NCBI GenBank assembly: GCA_037367355.1
Contig: CM074695.1
Location: 3,968,001-4,032,000, forward strand
Source of the DNA: Neoscytalidium dimidiatum
Taxonomy: Eukaryota; Ascomycota; Dothideomycetes; Botryosphaeriales; Botryosphaeriaceae
Direction: 5' to 3'
Length of the DNA stretch: 64,000 nucleotides
The notes under the pieces are model-generated. The model worked only from the letters and a program-made list of their open reading frames with translations. It was not told the origin of the DNA and did not search any database. The position numbers and the translations under genes are program-made. This document shows, piece after piece, positions 46,560 through 59,477 of this stretch. Numbering within the stretch: the stretch's first letter is position 1; each line of letters begins with the position of its first letter.

Positions 46560-47372
46560 CTATGCAGCAGGTGATCCGGTGACCGACAACTGCAACAATC
46601 ATGAAGCACCACTTCCAACGGGATTTGCTAGTGATCTTCCTGCAACCCGGCACGTCTGGCACTGGCTGGCTGGACGGAAGGTTGCGAGCCACGACTTGGG
46701 CAGCGCTGAGCTTGTGCGGAGACGGTGAATCATTGGCAATGCTACAGGCAGCGAGCTGCAGCACACACGGAGACGAACCATTGAACTGCCCTCGGACGTG
46801 CTCCTCGGTCGAGGGTTCCCAATTGGCGCGCACCACACATGATGGTGGCCGCGCCTCAGGCTATTGCGTCGTACAGACAGCATGCGACCGGCAACTCTGA
46901 TTGACAAGAGCGCAGTGAGTCTGTGGCCCGGCGTTATTGCCGCACTATCGCGCGCGACAGTTTTTGTGCCTGTGCCCGGAGGATCGGTGGCCCAGGCGCA
47001 GATGCAGAGTGGAGCCGCCGAGCTACGTATCGAAAGGGCAAGCCGGGCAGGCTGCTGCCAGGCGTCTCACACGCTGCCCGCCTGCGTCTGACGTCCCCCG
47101 GATTGCTCTGGGTCTGCTCTATACCGTGTTCTTCTGTCCCCTGCTCGCATGCACCCGGCCAGCGGGCCCTTCGAGCCATGTCGGCGTTGCCCCATCCCTG
47201 CTGTAAGGGCTTCCAGCGCCGGGTGGATGGTTCTTGGACAAGGGCTCTCTGTATGCTACGTCTCCCGCCCAGCCGGGGTGCCCTCTTGCTGCTCGGCCGC
47301 CTTTGTATGCCACGCACCTCATGGGCGCATCGACGTGCATTTTGCTCCCCGTCCCTGAGCCATGGACTGACG
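46560..47372. other. Intergenic region between LisH/WD40 and RRM genes
   Basis: 3' flank of the WD40 gene and upstream DNA of the RRM gene. The plus-strand open frame at 46923-47726 overlaps the promoter and first exon of the RRM gene in another frame and is not credible as coding. Confidence 0.5.
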
Positions 47373-47615
47373 TATAAATCCTCGCTGTGTGTCGTGCCAG
47401 CTCTCTCATTCCCAAGCTTCAGAGTTTCATTCAGTCAGCGCTCGCTCTCACCAGCTCCGTCAATTCCTTCCTTTTGTGTACTTGCTCCGTCATATCCCAG
47501 CAAGCCATTGTCGCTCAGCATCTGTCAAACGGCTCCCTACATCTGCCCAGCCTCCGTCGGTCCTTGCGCTGTGATAGTCCTCCTAAGGGAACGAACTTGC
47601 TGGGATCCATCCAAA
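47373..47615 (+). promoter_or_regulatory. TATA element and pyrimidine-rich leader of the RRM gene
   Basis: TATAAA at 47373-47378 is followed by a CT-rich, ATG-free leader ending in CCAAAATGCC at the start codon (47616). Confidence 0.5.
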
Positions 47616-48713
47616 ATGCCGAACTTTTCGCGCCCGGGGGCGTTTCGCCCTTCGAGAGAAAAGAACTTCTTCATTGTCTCTGGGGTAACCTTTCCCCAGT
47701 GCTCGTTCAGTGAGACGCGACGCTAACACGAGGCTTCGCGCTGAACCAGTTACCAGAGCACTTCAATTGGCAGAAGCTCAAGGATCTCGTTCGAGATGCA
47801 ACCACCAATCAGCCGGGCTGGACCAATATGAACCAATCCTGGCACGGGCCGGAAGGTGGCAAGGGCTACTTCAGCGTGAAGTCTGATCAAGACGCAGCCA
47901 GTGTTTACCGTGAGTTTGACCGAACATCTCGCGCCCAGAGAGGCAGCCGTAACCCTGTTGCAGATCTGCTGGTAGTGGTGATGTACGCTCGCCTCGGCCG
48001 CCCGCTGCTGGTCCACCACTTCGACGCTTCGAGGCGGGATCCGATCCTACTGATGTGCAACTGTTCAGCATATTATCCCGGTGCAACGGGTCACTCGGCT
48101 AACCGATCTCGCATTACCGCAAGGTCTGTGTTGGCTGCGCAGAACATTCCCGACTGGCAGCCTATCGCGACCATGCCGTTTGTAACCATCCCAATGCAGC
48201 ACCCTGGCATGACGGTGCCAATCACAGTGCCGCAAGTGCCGATGTATACCACAGCAGCCACCTACTACCCAGCGGCGCCAGCGATCGCTATGTCGGCGAA
48301 CCCACCGATGACCAACGAGCATGGGCTCCCGATTAACACGGCCAATGGGGTGGTGCGTACGGAATCACGAGGAGTGCATCTCTCCGGCCTTCGCCACGGC
48401 GTCTCAGAGGGCGATCTCCGGGAGCTCCTGCGGCCTTGCGGGCGTGTGCTGGGAGTCACGCTGCAGGGAAGAGGCTCCGCTGTGGTCCGGTTCGGCTCGG
48501 TGGAGGAGGTCAGACTAGCGATAGAGAGGCTCGACCATGCGACGTGGAGGGGAAGGCAAATCTCGGTAAAGGAAGACCGGGACGCGACATCGGTGTCAGA
48601 ACCAGTCATTGTTGACGGCGTAAGTGCGCTCCGGCCACGGACAGTCGGGTCGTGTCTCCCACGAGGAAGCTGACATGCATGTGCTCCAGAGAAACGGCCT
48701 GGCAGACAGATGA
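47616..48713 (+). CDS. RNA-binding protein with two RRM domains
   Basis: Four exons, 47616-47684, 47750-47909, 47964-48619 and 48690-48713, keep phase and give 302 residues. The first RRM spans about residues 17-95: NFFIVSGLPEHFNWQKLKDLV (strand 1 and helix 1), GKGYFSVKSDQDAASVY (RNP1-like strand 3 and helix 2) and GRPLLVHHFD (strand 4). A Pro/Met/Thr-rich linker follows. The second RRM starts near residue 212 with GVHLSGLRHGVSEGDLRELL, then GSAVVRFGSVEEVRLAIERL and WRGRQISVKED. The last exon encodes only RNGLADR and a stop. Such proteins act in splicing, export or mRNA stability; no specific family is recognised. The second intron is 54 bp, a multiple of three with no stop, so retaining it would add 18 residues inside the first RRM. 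Confidence 0.82.
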
Positions 48714-51700
48714 GAGGACTGGCAGACGACTGAGATCGGGTGGCGTTTCGGGAAGGGCATTGTTCACAGGCAGCAACGGTGCAGGGATGGGGCGCAGGCG
48801 TGTTCGGCGTTGGGTTTCATTAGCTCGCTTGTCTGTGTACGTACTTGGACACGCCAAAAATGTACGAGTGTTGGGCGTGGAGTTGTGCAGGTTGTCTCGG
48901 CGGCGGTGATGATGAAGAAGAAACGCAAACGAACAGGGCCCCCCCACCCCCTCGCCGGGGCACAGGCTCGGCGCGCCCCACACTGGCGGGACGAGCCCTC
49001 AGGCCCTGGAGCACTGGAGCTATGGCCAGGCTCGGCGCGCAGTCAGTCGCGGGCCAACGCCCTTTTCGCGCTTGCTGTGTGACGCCAGACTGGCTGCCAC
49101 TGCCTGCTTGATCGTAATTTGCGACTGCTCGCCTAGGCCCCCCGGCGCGCGCAGCGGCCGCCCCGGCCGGCGTTCCGCTTGGTCCAGCTGGCGCTTTCCC
49201 GAATGGTCCTGCGGCCGCCGCCCACCACGCGTGCTCGCCAGATGCACGTCGCTTACTGCCGTGCCTGGGGGGTCTTGCCATGAATGGCTGGTCTTGCCAT
49301 GCTCAGCCTTCTCTCTGCAAGATTCCGCTCGACGGTCTTCCTGTGCTAGAGCAGGCGCGTTGTACCGCGCGTCTCACCCGCTGCAGCCCGCCGCATGCTC
49401 CCCCATCTATCTTTTCACGCCCGTCCGCCTGCCCGCTCTGTACCACCGCGCCTCGCCATCCCTTGGCTGTGCGCCTGCCGTGCCATCTGCGACATGCACG
49501 CTCTCAGCGCCTGTCAAGCCCAGTCGACGCAAGCCTTCCTTCTCCTCGCTCCATCATTCCCATGCGCCTTCATCTGAGGCCACACAGGAATCACCAGGCT
49601 CCCGCACAACGAAAGCCCGGTTGAGCGGATCCCACTGCTTGGCCTTTGTGCCCCAGACGCTGCATGCGCCTCCAAGAATGGCCCTGCAATGCTTTACTTT
49701 TGCTCTTGAAGACACCCATCCCCCCCGCTGTTCGTAGCACCCACGAGCAACAGCCTTCGCCAGCTGGCTCCGTGCTGATTGTGATACAGCCTTTGCCTGG
49801 CGTGGCCGTACCCGTGAAGTATTCCAAGCGCGTCTGTACAACAACAAGAACGTCAAAGGTGCATGGGCTGGTAAGAACCAGTTTCTCTCTCAAACGGACT
49901 CATGCCGGACGCGAATTCACTCGCTCAAGTCCAGCATTTCCTCGAAGTACCTGTCGTCATACACGCTCTTTTCTCCTCCTTTTCCTCCTCCTCCTCCCTC
50001 TTCTCCTCCATCGTTCCATGGCCGCTTGGGCTGCATTCGCGCGCTCTACACATCCGTATTCTGCCGGCTTGCTCATCAACTCGACTTTAATGCCCCCCCA
50101 GCATTCGTGCCAAGCAGTTGAGGATAGTGCATCAGACTCCCGGGAGGCGCTTTGTCACCCGTCAACGTGCTCGTACTCTTGGACACGGAGCAGATGACCG
50201 AGCAAACCAGCTTTCATCGTTTCGGCCCTTTGGCTAGAGCAAATGCCCTCCATCAGATAGAATGCATCAGCCTCCACCTGCCCACGACTCGGGCCACTTC
50301 TTGAGCTTTCCTTTGTGGGGGGTTGGCGTCGGAATCATCTCCGAATTGCCTGGTCCTGCAACCCTTCAAAAAGCCGCTTGTCCTGCCGCTACAGCCCTCG
50401 TAGCCTAATTCCTGCCGCCCAGCATAATTTTGGCCGTTCTCGTGTCATGGCCGCCTTCCTTCTTCCTCCACCTAAAGCGTGTCGTTCGCTCCCTCTGTGG
50501 ATCTACCAATAAGGTGGCACCTTGCATTCAACCCGCTGACGGAATACCTGGTTGAGACTAGCAACATGTTGTCTGCGCCAACCAGATCACCTCCCAGACA
50601 GAACACATCCGCCTTTGCGACCCCTTGATGCAAATACCAACCGCAATTTTAGTTGGTAATCGGACCCGTCTCCGCGGCGCCACACGCTATTACCTTAACC
50701 AGTACGAGAGCGGCTATACCCGTTCCCGAAAGTATCGATTCCGGAACATCTTGCGCTCCCATTGCCCAGTTTGCGCCGTCTCTCGGATGGCAACTCCAGG
50801 ATCTACCGCATGTCATCACTGACCGGACCCGCTTCCGAGCTGTTCGGCCTCTACCGCTACGCGAAGGTCCCGCTGATTTGGTCGCAGCCTTGCAAGCCTG
50901 CGAGTTGCTGCTCATCCTAAGCCTCCACAATTGCTCCGCTTCTGAGACACAATGAGGAAGACCAGATTGATGTACGAGGCGCAACTACCTTCAAGACCCA
51001 CCCTAGAACCCGGCCAAAATCAAGAAAAGAGGATTCCTGAAAGGCATTCGAGGTGGCCTGCGCACTAGACTCCTTCGCAAGAGTAGGCGCTTTCAGAGCT
51101 GTCTTTATCCTCAATTGGACTTTCCGGACCGGAGCCTCTCTCAAACCTCCATGCGGGCGAGATGGGCAACACTCGCATCGAAGGTGCATAAAGCATGGCA
51201 CGACACTACACTAGCAAGAGGCCATGAACGCGGTCGCCCATGTGGGGCATAACGGACATTTTTCCGGCGTGTAGACGCTACCTACTGTATCGGACGGTGA
51301 CGACGCCTAAGCGGCCGGTGAAAACCTCACCACACGAGCGACCCTAGCCACAAGCGGTAGCTATGGGATTCATACGAGCTTTGGACGCAATCGCCATTTT
51401 CACTTGTCGAGATGCTTATTTTGTGGCGTCAAGCGAACTGCAGCCTCGCTGACGGAGGTACGCTCGGACCTGTTCCTGTGGAACTGAAGGGTTGCTCGTG
51501 AGGCAACAAGATCCCTGAATTTCGTTTTCGGATCCGTATAGAATTCTTTTGACTTTTTTTTCTTTCCATAGATGCGTTACGTGCACTTGTGGTGTACTAG
51601 GCACGATCTTCCGCTCATCGCAATGTGCTACGTTACTGGAATACGACAAATCGATTCGCTGGCAACGAGATCTAGCCACCAAAAAAAAAAGTTTTACATG

Positions 51701-52557
51701 ATGCTTTTGATGGCAGCGCTTTTAAGCGTTAAAGACCGCTTGTTTCCATGTCCTCACAAGCCAAGGGACCATCGCTCGACGATGCCATGCTGGAGGGACA
51801 GGAAACGATGCTCTAGCTTGGTCAGGGGATTGAAGACCTGGTCGAGATTGATGTATGTTGAAGCATTCTTGCCAAATGGTTCATGCGGAGGTTCACCCCC
51901 TGAATGGGAAGCGGGAGAGGGGCTGACGAAGGCCCGTCACACTATCAGAAGGTAGCAAACCCAAAACCTTTCAGGCCTTCTGGTCGGCCTATCAAGCGGC
52001 ACCAGAGCGGGTATTGGTCGGCCCGACCCCGCAAAATGGCGAAGCAAAATCCGTACTGACGGTTCCGTGTGGCATGAAGCTTTCGTGACCTGCTGCGGAA
52101 AAGCCCGTCGAACTGCTTGCTGATGCATGCCTCGTGGATCCTCTCGCCACATCACCCCAGCAGGGCCCATGGCGGACAGCACCGCACAGCAGCCACGGGT
52201 CACCTCATCTCCGGCGCCCCGCTTCGTCTACTAGGATCAATATATCCAGCATTTGAGCTAGCGAAGCCGGGTTGGCCTCCTAACCCCGGAATGGAAGATG
52301 TACGCCGGTGCGATCAACACGTAGCCGCCTTAGGTGACTGGACGTGAAAGTAAACACGCAGTCGCAACATGATGAAATGTACGTCTATCGCACCACGAGT
52401 TGACCCTTCCTGCGCCACTGTTGAAGGTCCGTCCGTGTTCCTTCGAGGAGCATCACATCTGCGCGGGTGCATATGACCACTAGAGAGTACATCGGCATGC
52501 TTTCTCGTGATTATTCAACGGCTTTGCTATCTTCGATTAGGCCATTGGGGCCACATT
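48714..52557. other. Gene-poor region, left part
   Basis: No supportable gene. 48930-49520 is very GC-rich, and 49960-50030 is a pyrimidine tract of the (TCC)n/(CTT)n type. Many short frames overlap on both strands with Arg/Pro/Ser-biased translations. An A-run lies at about 51681-51690. Confidence 0.45.
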
Positions 52558-52599
52558 CCACGTTGTTGCCTCCACGTTGTTGCCTCCACGTTGTTGCCT
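52558..52599. repeat. Three 14-bp tandem repeats
   Basis: CCACGTTGTTGCCT occurs three times head to tail without mismatch, in a gene-poor region. Confidence 0.88.
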
Positions 52600-55500
52600 C
52601 TCGATCGACTCGGAGAATCGGGATATGTGAAAACCTTGGAGAAACGCTCAGCCTATCAGCCCGATATTGCTGAGCACGGAGCTGTCAGCGGAGGCTCCTC
52701 TGGAGTCCTTCGGGCCTATTGGATGAGCTTCAATCTGGACCCGTCGGTAGTGCGCCGTGCACAAAAAAAAAGATCCTTCTGATTCTACCGCCAGCCAACT
52801 CACTTCGCACGCTCTGTGACACCGTCTCTCATGTCGAACTTGGGAGCCGCTCGCACGGGAGCATTTCCACAGACGGTATAGGCTGCACCACGGCATTTTC
52901 AGAGAGCCCCATGGATATTCTACCACCCTTTGATTCCTACAAGCCTGTATGAACTTCGATCTCCCACGCACCAAATATAGCCGCCCAAGCTATCGACGCC
53001 ACATTATGCACGAGGAGGTTGGCCAAAAGGCCAATCTAATAGCCCTCCGTATATCGTTTACAAGAACAGTCAGAAAGCTCTGCCACCGATAACATTTCAT
53101 AGGGTCTGCGACACCCTCGATCCACTGCGACACGTACGCGGGGCGCATGCAGCCCGTGTCATATTCCACGGAGCGGGTCCGTTCCTACAGAACAAGTCAG
53201 GATCACGCAGCTGGCCAAAGATCTTCGGATCTACAATCTCGTACTGGCTCCTGTCGTCTGTTAAGTGCGGCTATTGGTTAGCTTTCTCTTACTCTTTCCC
53301 CTTCTTCCATTTTGTGCCACCTCTCCTGAAATAAGGGTTGTCGTCTCTTACGACACACATCGCAGAGGATTCTGACGGCTCGCATTTCTAGGGCAGACAC
53401 ACTTTGGTCTCGCTTCTTACGGGCGCAAAAGAGATCCGGAGCCGTTTCCGAGCGGCAGCGGGGGACTGGTCCAATTGTAGCGACGCAGCAACTCTCGGGT
53501 ACGTATAACCTAATACTTACTGTATGCGGGTTGCTGTGGAGCTGGGGGCGACGGACTGAGTGCCGGAATGTGGCGCCTACTAACGTAGGGTATTTACGAT
53601 GGAGGTGGCGCCGACGGTTGGCAAGTCATCGCCACTGCCTCACATGGGGCGATCATGCATGTGAGGGCTGCACAACGGATGGCCCTTGTGGGCCGAGCAG
53701 GCGGAAATCGGTGAGGCCATACCCGGCTTGCATGCATGCATAGGTAGCACGCGTCCCGACCCCACAGCGTCTATCCTCCCCTTACTTGGCACACCTTGTG
53801 CAGGTCGCTCATGATGTTACGGACAAAACCCACCTTCACTAACTAGAGGCTTCTATCTGCTGACTCGGGTCGGGCTAGCGGACGCGCCTGGTTATGGGTT
53901 ATTTTGGGACTCCGTCAATGGATTTGGTGGACAACCGCATTACTGTCGAATGAAGATACAGACTGGTCTCCCAAAGTCTCTCGCATCAATGGTCCTCTTA
54001 TTGTCCACCTCGCCCGTCTAGGAAAGTACCCCGAGTATGGCTCCGCTTCATTGGCTCGCCGTCCAACATCGACGAACAGATCTCAACCGAAAGTCAGGCT
54101 CGGAAGCACGTATTATCTCGGAGATTAACCTGACTGTTTGCCAACGCGGGAAAGATAGTGGCGACTTGTACTTCCGGATTCCGTTTCATGAGCCTTATCC
54201 ATCTTCTACTACAGTAGTCAGCCAGCCCATCTGCTATCTTTAGCCCGTCACGCGCGGAAAAATCGTAGTGTATATGTTCCACCGAATCACACGGAAAATT
54301 CTGGATTTTTTTTTCCACCACGTGTTACTACTCCCTCCCCGGTGGCCTGAAATCTATGCAGCGATCTGGGTGGGATTCGACAAATCATTGCGCACAGCGT
54401 CGCAGCTCCACAGGCCGAAGGAGCAAGGCATACCATGCCGGTCTTGGCTGAATCGGAGCAGCAACCGGTTTGAACGTGGCCCAACACATCTCGCGTCAAA
54501 CGCATCTCGCATAATCCATCTCCCATGATCTCGATCGACGCCTTCTCCGGCCGCGCCAAAGCCCCAATTACAGCCCGCGTTTGGCGGTCCAGAGGCTTCG
54601 CGTACGGCTCGTGACCAACTTGAGCCATACGCACTTCAACCGTTACGGCAGTATGGGAATGTGCCAGAAACCTATGCTGGCCCTGACTGGTCTAATGGGT
54701 GGATTCAGAGACCACCCGCCTGCACGTTTCAACCGCAGGACACGCTTCCCGGTTCGCAGGTATCCGCAACTTTAGGCTGGCTGCTTCAAGGCTGCTCGAC
54801 ACCTACGGGCTAGTTCTGCCTTCCGCTTTGCCGTTGCATACGGGCCCGGAGATGACCCCGATGTCGTGCGCTCGCCTGCGCCGTTGTGCAGGCGGGTAAG
54901 TGGGAAACCACTGCATGTCAACCGTTCCCGCCTTTTGGGACCCACCTTTCTGTTGCCCGCGCTAGGTAGAAGCGGGGGGATATTGTGCTCCACTGCCGTG
55001 CGTGCAACAGATCGTCTCGTCAATCTGTTGCCCATGTCTGTAGCGTTCGCCTCTCACACCGATCGTTGGGATGGTTTTCTCGTCCATGGGGAAGTTTACC
55101 GTTTGCCATCTTGAGGGGGTGAGAAATGCCGACCTCCGTGCGAACACATGCGTTGGTCTTTTCCCTTGATCACTTCCAACCTAGTATAACAGTTAGGCTT
55201 GTTTTTTTTTTTTTTTTTTTGAATAAAGCCTGATATGACTTTGTTTCATGCTTATGATTGGTTTACGAGACGTGGTACGTCGTTTTCCACCATCTACCAA
55301 CGCCGAACGAGCAACATTGGCCCCTTAATCGAACAGCCTCCACACCGCAAAGTAGACGTATGCTACGACGGCGACCAACGGACACAGCGGCGGCCGCGTT
55401 AGCCAAGCCTTCATGAGGCGTAGGTTTGGCTCGACGTGCGAGGCGCCCCAGGGGTGAGAACCATGGCATGCATGTGAGCCACGCTTGTGGACTGAACTAC

Positions 55501-55630
55501 GTACGCTCGACCAAACATGTCCTGCTCGGATTCGGCTACATTCGCGGCAAGCGCTGGCCTGACATAATCCAGGGAACACTCCGAAGCAAATTTTTGCTGA
55601 CCGCCCTTCTTGCAGGTCGGTGTGCCGCTA
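52600..55630. other. Gene-poor region, right part
   Basis: No open frame above about 115 codons and no recognisable exon chain. A T-run of about 18 bases is at 55203-55220. The monooxygenase pseudogene begins at its right edge. Confidence 0.45.
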
Positions 55631-57039
55631 TCAAGGAGCAGCAGTGATGGCTCGGGAGAGCTTCAGAGCATCATCCAACGCGATGTTCACGCCTTCCCCT
55701 GCAAACGGCACGGTCATGTGGACAGCATCGCCTATCAGGGCGAGGCCGGGTCCGCTGCGTCAGCGAAAGCCCACCACTGGAAGCATGTATACGCGGAGGA
55801 CGCGGGCGGAACCCTCGCTGGCCTCGACGAGCTGGAGCAATCACAGGGGCCCAGCCGGTCTACTCTGAGCGCACCTCGTCCTTGATGTCCTTGAACCATG
55901 CGCTGACTCGGATCCGATTCGGGGATTGCCGGAACTGGGGTTTCCGGATCTTGGGACCCGCCGCCCCCTAAGCCTCGCCCGCGGTTGCAGCTAGCTCGTG
56001 CCGCGGGCGCTGCTGTTGCTGTTTCTGTCGCTGTTGTTGATACAGCCCTTCCCGCTGCCGCTGCTCGCCAGCCCAATCCTCGGGCCTCGCGCCCGACGCA
56101 CCGAGCCAGATATTGTCGTCGCCGGGCTGCTGGCCACTCAGCGGTTTTTCCATCCGTAAAGGCAGAGATGGAACCCTAGTCCACGAGCTCGTATGCTGCG
56201 GGCGCGGGGTGTGCGGCGTCGGGGATAGAGCAGCGGAACCCTGCTATGCCCGAGTAGATGGGCATGCCTGCCGATCGCATATGCTCACTGCCGGCCCAGG
56301 GATCGCCGTGGCCACCGCTGGGAAACGGCGGCAGAAGTGGTCTGACATGGCTCCAGGCGCTGTCCGAGCCGACAGCAAGGTCGAAAGCCCGAAAGCGTAC
56401 GTTCGCCGTCGAAGTGCAGGGAGTAAGACGGGGTGGATAAGTCAAGAGGTGTGACGGCAAGATGACGGGCATGCTGGAGCGGTGGGTTGGTTACGATGCT
56501 GCTGCTGCTGCTGCTGCTGATGCTGCGGCTGCTGCTCTCCGGAGACGTTTTCCAGGCGCCAGCCCCAGCGGACCGTGCCGTGCGGCAGGGTTGTGACCAG
56601 CATGCTCCGCAGCTGGGCGCGGTCGATCTCTGGGGCCGCTCCGCGAAGGGAGCTGCTCGCCTGCGAGCTGCCGTCGCCCGAGGAGCCGGGAGCGCGGAGG
56701 GTACGTCTTCAGATGCCTGTCGCATTGGCGGAAGGCCTCACCGTCGTACCGAGCGTAGGCCAAGAAACCATCGTACAAGCCAGCGGCCTTAACGGCGGCC
56801 AAATCAGTTTCCGCGTGCAAATCCAAATTGCCACCTCGGTCGCGGCGGTCCGGGGCAGGCTCCGCTTCGAAGAGGGTGACGCTGAGGCGCGGGGCGGAGG
56901 GTGCTGAGCTGTCCGCCAGCTGCTGCTGATGCAGCAGAAGCAGGCGCGCGCAGCCGGCCGGGCCTGCGCCAATGATGGCAATGCTGATGGGCGAGGCAGG
57001 CATTTGTCGCTGATGGGCGATATCTTGGGTGACAGGCAT
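55631..57039 (-). pseudogene. FAD-dependent monooxygenase pseudogene
   Basis: Minus-strand pieces of one aromatic-hydroxylase-type flavoprotein occur in order but in shifting frames. Frame 1 (57039 to about 56710) has ISIAIIGAGPAGCARLLLLH (the GxGxxG FAD site), then GGNLDLHAETDLAAVKAAG and YDGEAFRQCDRH. After a shift comes PEIDRAQLRSMLVTTLPHG and TVRWGWRLENV (about 56660-56550), then a CAG-repeat-expanded stretch. After a second shift comes FDLAVGSDSAWSHVRPLL (about 56390-56340) and IYSGIAGF, then a stop. Further shifts lead to GLALIGDAVHMTVPFAGEGV and NIALDDALKL (55740-55660), the second FAD-binding motif, ending in a stop at 55631. Frameshifts rather than introns separate the pieces, since no GT..AG pair restores phase between the first two. 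Intact homologues act on phenolic or polycyclic substrates. Sequencing or assembly errors could mimic the damage. Confidence 0.65.
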
Positions 57040-57519
57040 GCTGGGGTTACGTGCGATGAGCTGCGGGCGTGTATGTGCTTTGTGTCCGCGGTAGCTGAAC
57101 GGGCATGGTAGACCGAGCCGCGCCGGGGCAGGCTGAATACAGGGAGGATGCGCACGTGTGCGAGCAGCAGACCGTTGGAGCCATGCGTACGGAGTGGTGG
57201 GTGGAAAGTTCGATGCGGCGGGAGGTGGCCTTGATCGCCGAGAGGGCGGCTGCGCGTTTCTCGCATTGCTGGGCGGCGCGTCAGGCACACGTCAGGCACG
57301 GGGCGCCCAAGCTCCCCCAGCACAGCTCACAATGCGATCAGTCCTTCCCGCACGCCGTCCCCAGCCCCAGCCCCAGCCCTGCCGCTGCCGCTGCCGCTGC
57401 CCGCTGCCCGCTGCCCGCTGCCACTGCGCCTCCACCCACCACCTCACTCCTCACATCCAGCCGCCAACGCGACCATGCGGTTGCACTGAGCCCAGACCAC
57501 CGCGCTCAAGGTCGCCGTC
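57040..57519. other. Divergent promoter region of the MFS gene, low complexity
   Basis: Bases 57360-57424 are a CCCCAG then CTGCCG/CTGCCC short-unit repeat, followed by a CA-rich leader. No gene supported; probably the MFS promoter and leader. Confidence 0.5.
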
Positions 57520-59477
57520 ATGTTCGCATTCACTGCATCGCGTTGGCAGATTGCCACCTACCTGTGCGGCGTCGCCCTGTTCAGCATCTCTTTCCTGGTC
57601 TTCCTCAACAGCACCCTCTCGTTCGTCATCACCGACCGCATCGGCCGCGACCATGGCGTCGGTGACGCTGTTGGCACCCTGGGCTTCGCCGACGAGCTGG
57701 TCGCGCTGGTCGGCTGCCCGCTCTGGGGCATGGTCAGCGACCGCGTGGGCGTAGCCAAAGTCGCCGTTGTCGGCTACGCCATCGTAGCTCTGAGCCTGTT
57801 CCTCTTCGTCCAAGCCTCCAATGTCTACCCGCAGCTGCTGCTGGGCCGCCTGCTGTTTGCTCTGGGCGCTTCCGCGACGTATGCCTGCCTCCCCTCTGCT
57901 GCTGCTGCTGCTGCTGCTGTCCCGCTGGCTAATAACATCGCCCTCACAGCACCACCATGGTCACAGCTGTTCTCCCCTCTATGACCCACGTGGACCGCTT
58001 GCACCCTTCTGGCCTTGCGTCGCCAGCCAGAGGCCCCAACGGCCACAACATCACGCCCTCCATCTCGTCTGAGCTGACCATCACTCCTGCACGCTTGAAC
58101 TCCTCATCCTCGCACCACACCATCCGTACTACCCGGGAAAACCCCGCTACGTCCACTTCCAACCTCGCCGGATTAGTCGGCATGTTCACTGGCTTTGGCG
58201 CTCTGCTCGCCCTTGCAGTCTTCTTGCCGTTGCCCGCGCGCTTCCAGAAGAGCGGGGTTGATCCCAGCCAAGCCGTCGAGTACTCTTTCTACATTGTCGG
58301 CTCTGTCGCCTTCCTCGTCGCAATTGCGTGCATGTTTGGGCTGCGGGATCTTCCTGGAGAAGAGAATAAAAGCTGGCGGAACTTGTTTGTCGTAAAAGAG
58401 AAGGATGAATATAGCAACGGACCCATGCTGTCTTATCCACGCCTGCTGCTGAACTCTCTGGTTTTGGGTCTGAGTGATGCAAACATCGGCCTGGGTTACC
58501 TTGGAGGCTTCGTAGCGCGCGCTTCCTCTGTTGCCATTTCTCTGTTCATCCCACTGTTCGCTAATGCGTACTTCATCTCTCACGGAGACTGTAAGCCCGG
58601 CGATGGGAAGACTTCGGATGATGTCAAGAGGCACTGTCGGCGCGCATACCTCGTGGCCTCAGCATTGACAGGATCTTCACAGCTGGTAGCGCTCATCTGC
58701 GCACCCATCTTCGGCTACCTGGCAGGTCGATATAAGAAACACAATCAGCCTCTGATTCTCGCAGCAATCTCTGGGATTGCCGGTTACATAGCTTTTGGCT
58801 TGCTCAAGAGTCCCGATCCATCGTCCGAAGACGGCAGCGCTGGTGTTTTCTTCATAGTGGCGCTCCTAGGCATCAGCCAAATTGGAACCATTGTCTGCAG
58901 TCTCGGCTTGCTCGGCCGTGGCATTCAGGGCGATGAAGCGGAAATCGATGCGACCGAGGGCGAAGACGACCGTAATCAGCACGACGGTTTTCACACCGAC
59001 ACCCACGTTCATGCTGCGCCGGCGAGCGCCTCGCGGTCACATCTGACCCACCTGGACCCGGAAGCTACCCCAGTACCCTCTCCTCCTGTGGCACCGACGT
59101 ATCTACGCGAACCTACCCATAGCGGAACCTCCTCCGCCACCTCCACCCTCGCGCCGCCTGTCAACCGCAACAGCAGCGGTAGCATGGTCTCCGAGTCGTC
59201 ACCGCTCCTCCCCTCTCACTTCCGCCGCTTGCCGCCCTCGCCGCTCGCGTCCAGCCGCGCGCACCTCAAGGGCTCCATCGCTGGCGTCTATAGCCTTGCC
59301 GGTGGAGCGGGAATCCTGATCTTGACTAAACTCGGCGGCCTCATGTTTGATCGACTTGATCCCGGTGCACCGTTCTTCGTTATGGCCGGCTTCAATGCGC
59401 TTTTGCTAGCGGCTGTAGCAGGGAATGTGGCTAAGAAGGTAGTGAGGGGATACAAGACAAGGATCGTCATGCCATGA
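57520..59477 (+). CDS. Major facilitator superfamily transporter
   Basis: Two exons, 57520-57878 and 57950-59477, joined in phase 2 over a 71-bp intron with a CTAAT branch site, give 628 residues. Membrane segments are plentiful: LCGVALFSISFLVFLNST, VAVVGYAIVALSLFLFV, LVGMFTGFGALLALAVFLPL, VGSVAFLVAIACMFGL, VFFIVALLGISQIG and FFVMAGFNALLLAAVAG. The loop GMVSDRVGVAKVAVVG is the MFS A-like signature between segments 2 and 3. Two long soluble insertions stand out: about 60 residues after MVTAVLPSMTHVDRL, and about 130 acidic then Ser/Pro-rich residues after LGRGIQGDEAEID. This layout resembles the fungal relatives of yeast YCR023C, whose substrate is unknown; that comparison is from memory. The intron contains a (GCT)n microsatellite. 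Confidence 0.87.
57896..57920. repeat. (GCT)n microsatellite inside the MFS intron
   Basis: About eight GCT units, entirely within the 57879-57949 intron and shortly before its branch site. Confidence 0.85.

Noticed and set aside
46923..47726. 267-codon plus-strand frame
   Set aside because: It overlaps the promoter, leader and first exon of the RRM gene in a different frame.
47983..48069. Additional intron in the RRM gene (GTACGC..TTCAG)
   Set aside because: Removing it would delete the GRPLLVHHFD strand that completes the first RRM; the open reading is preferred.
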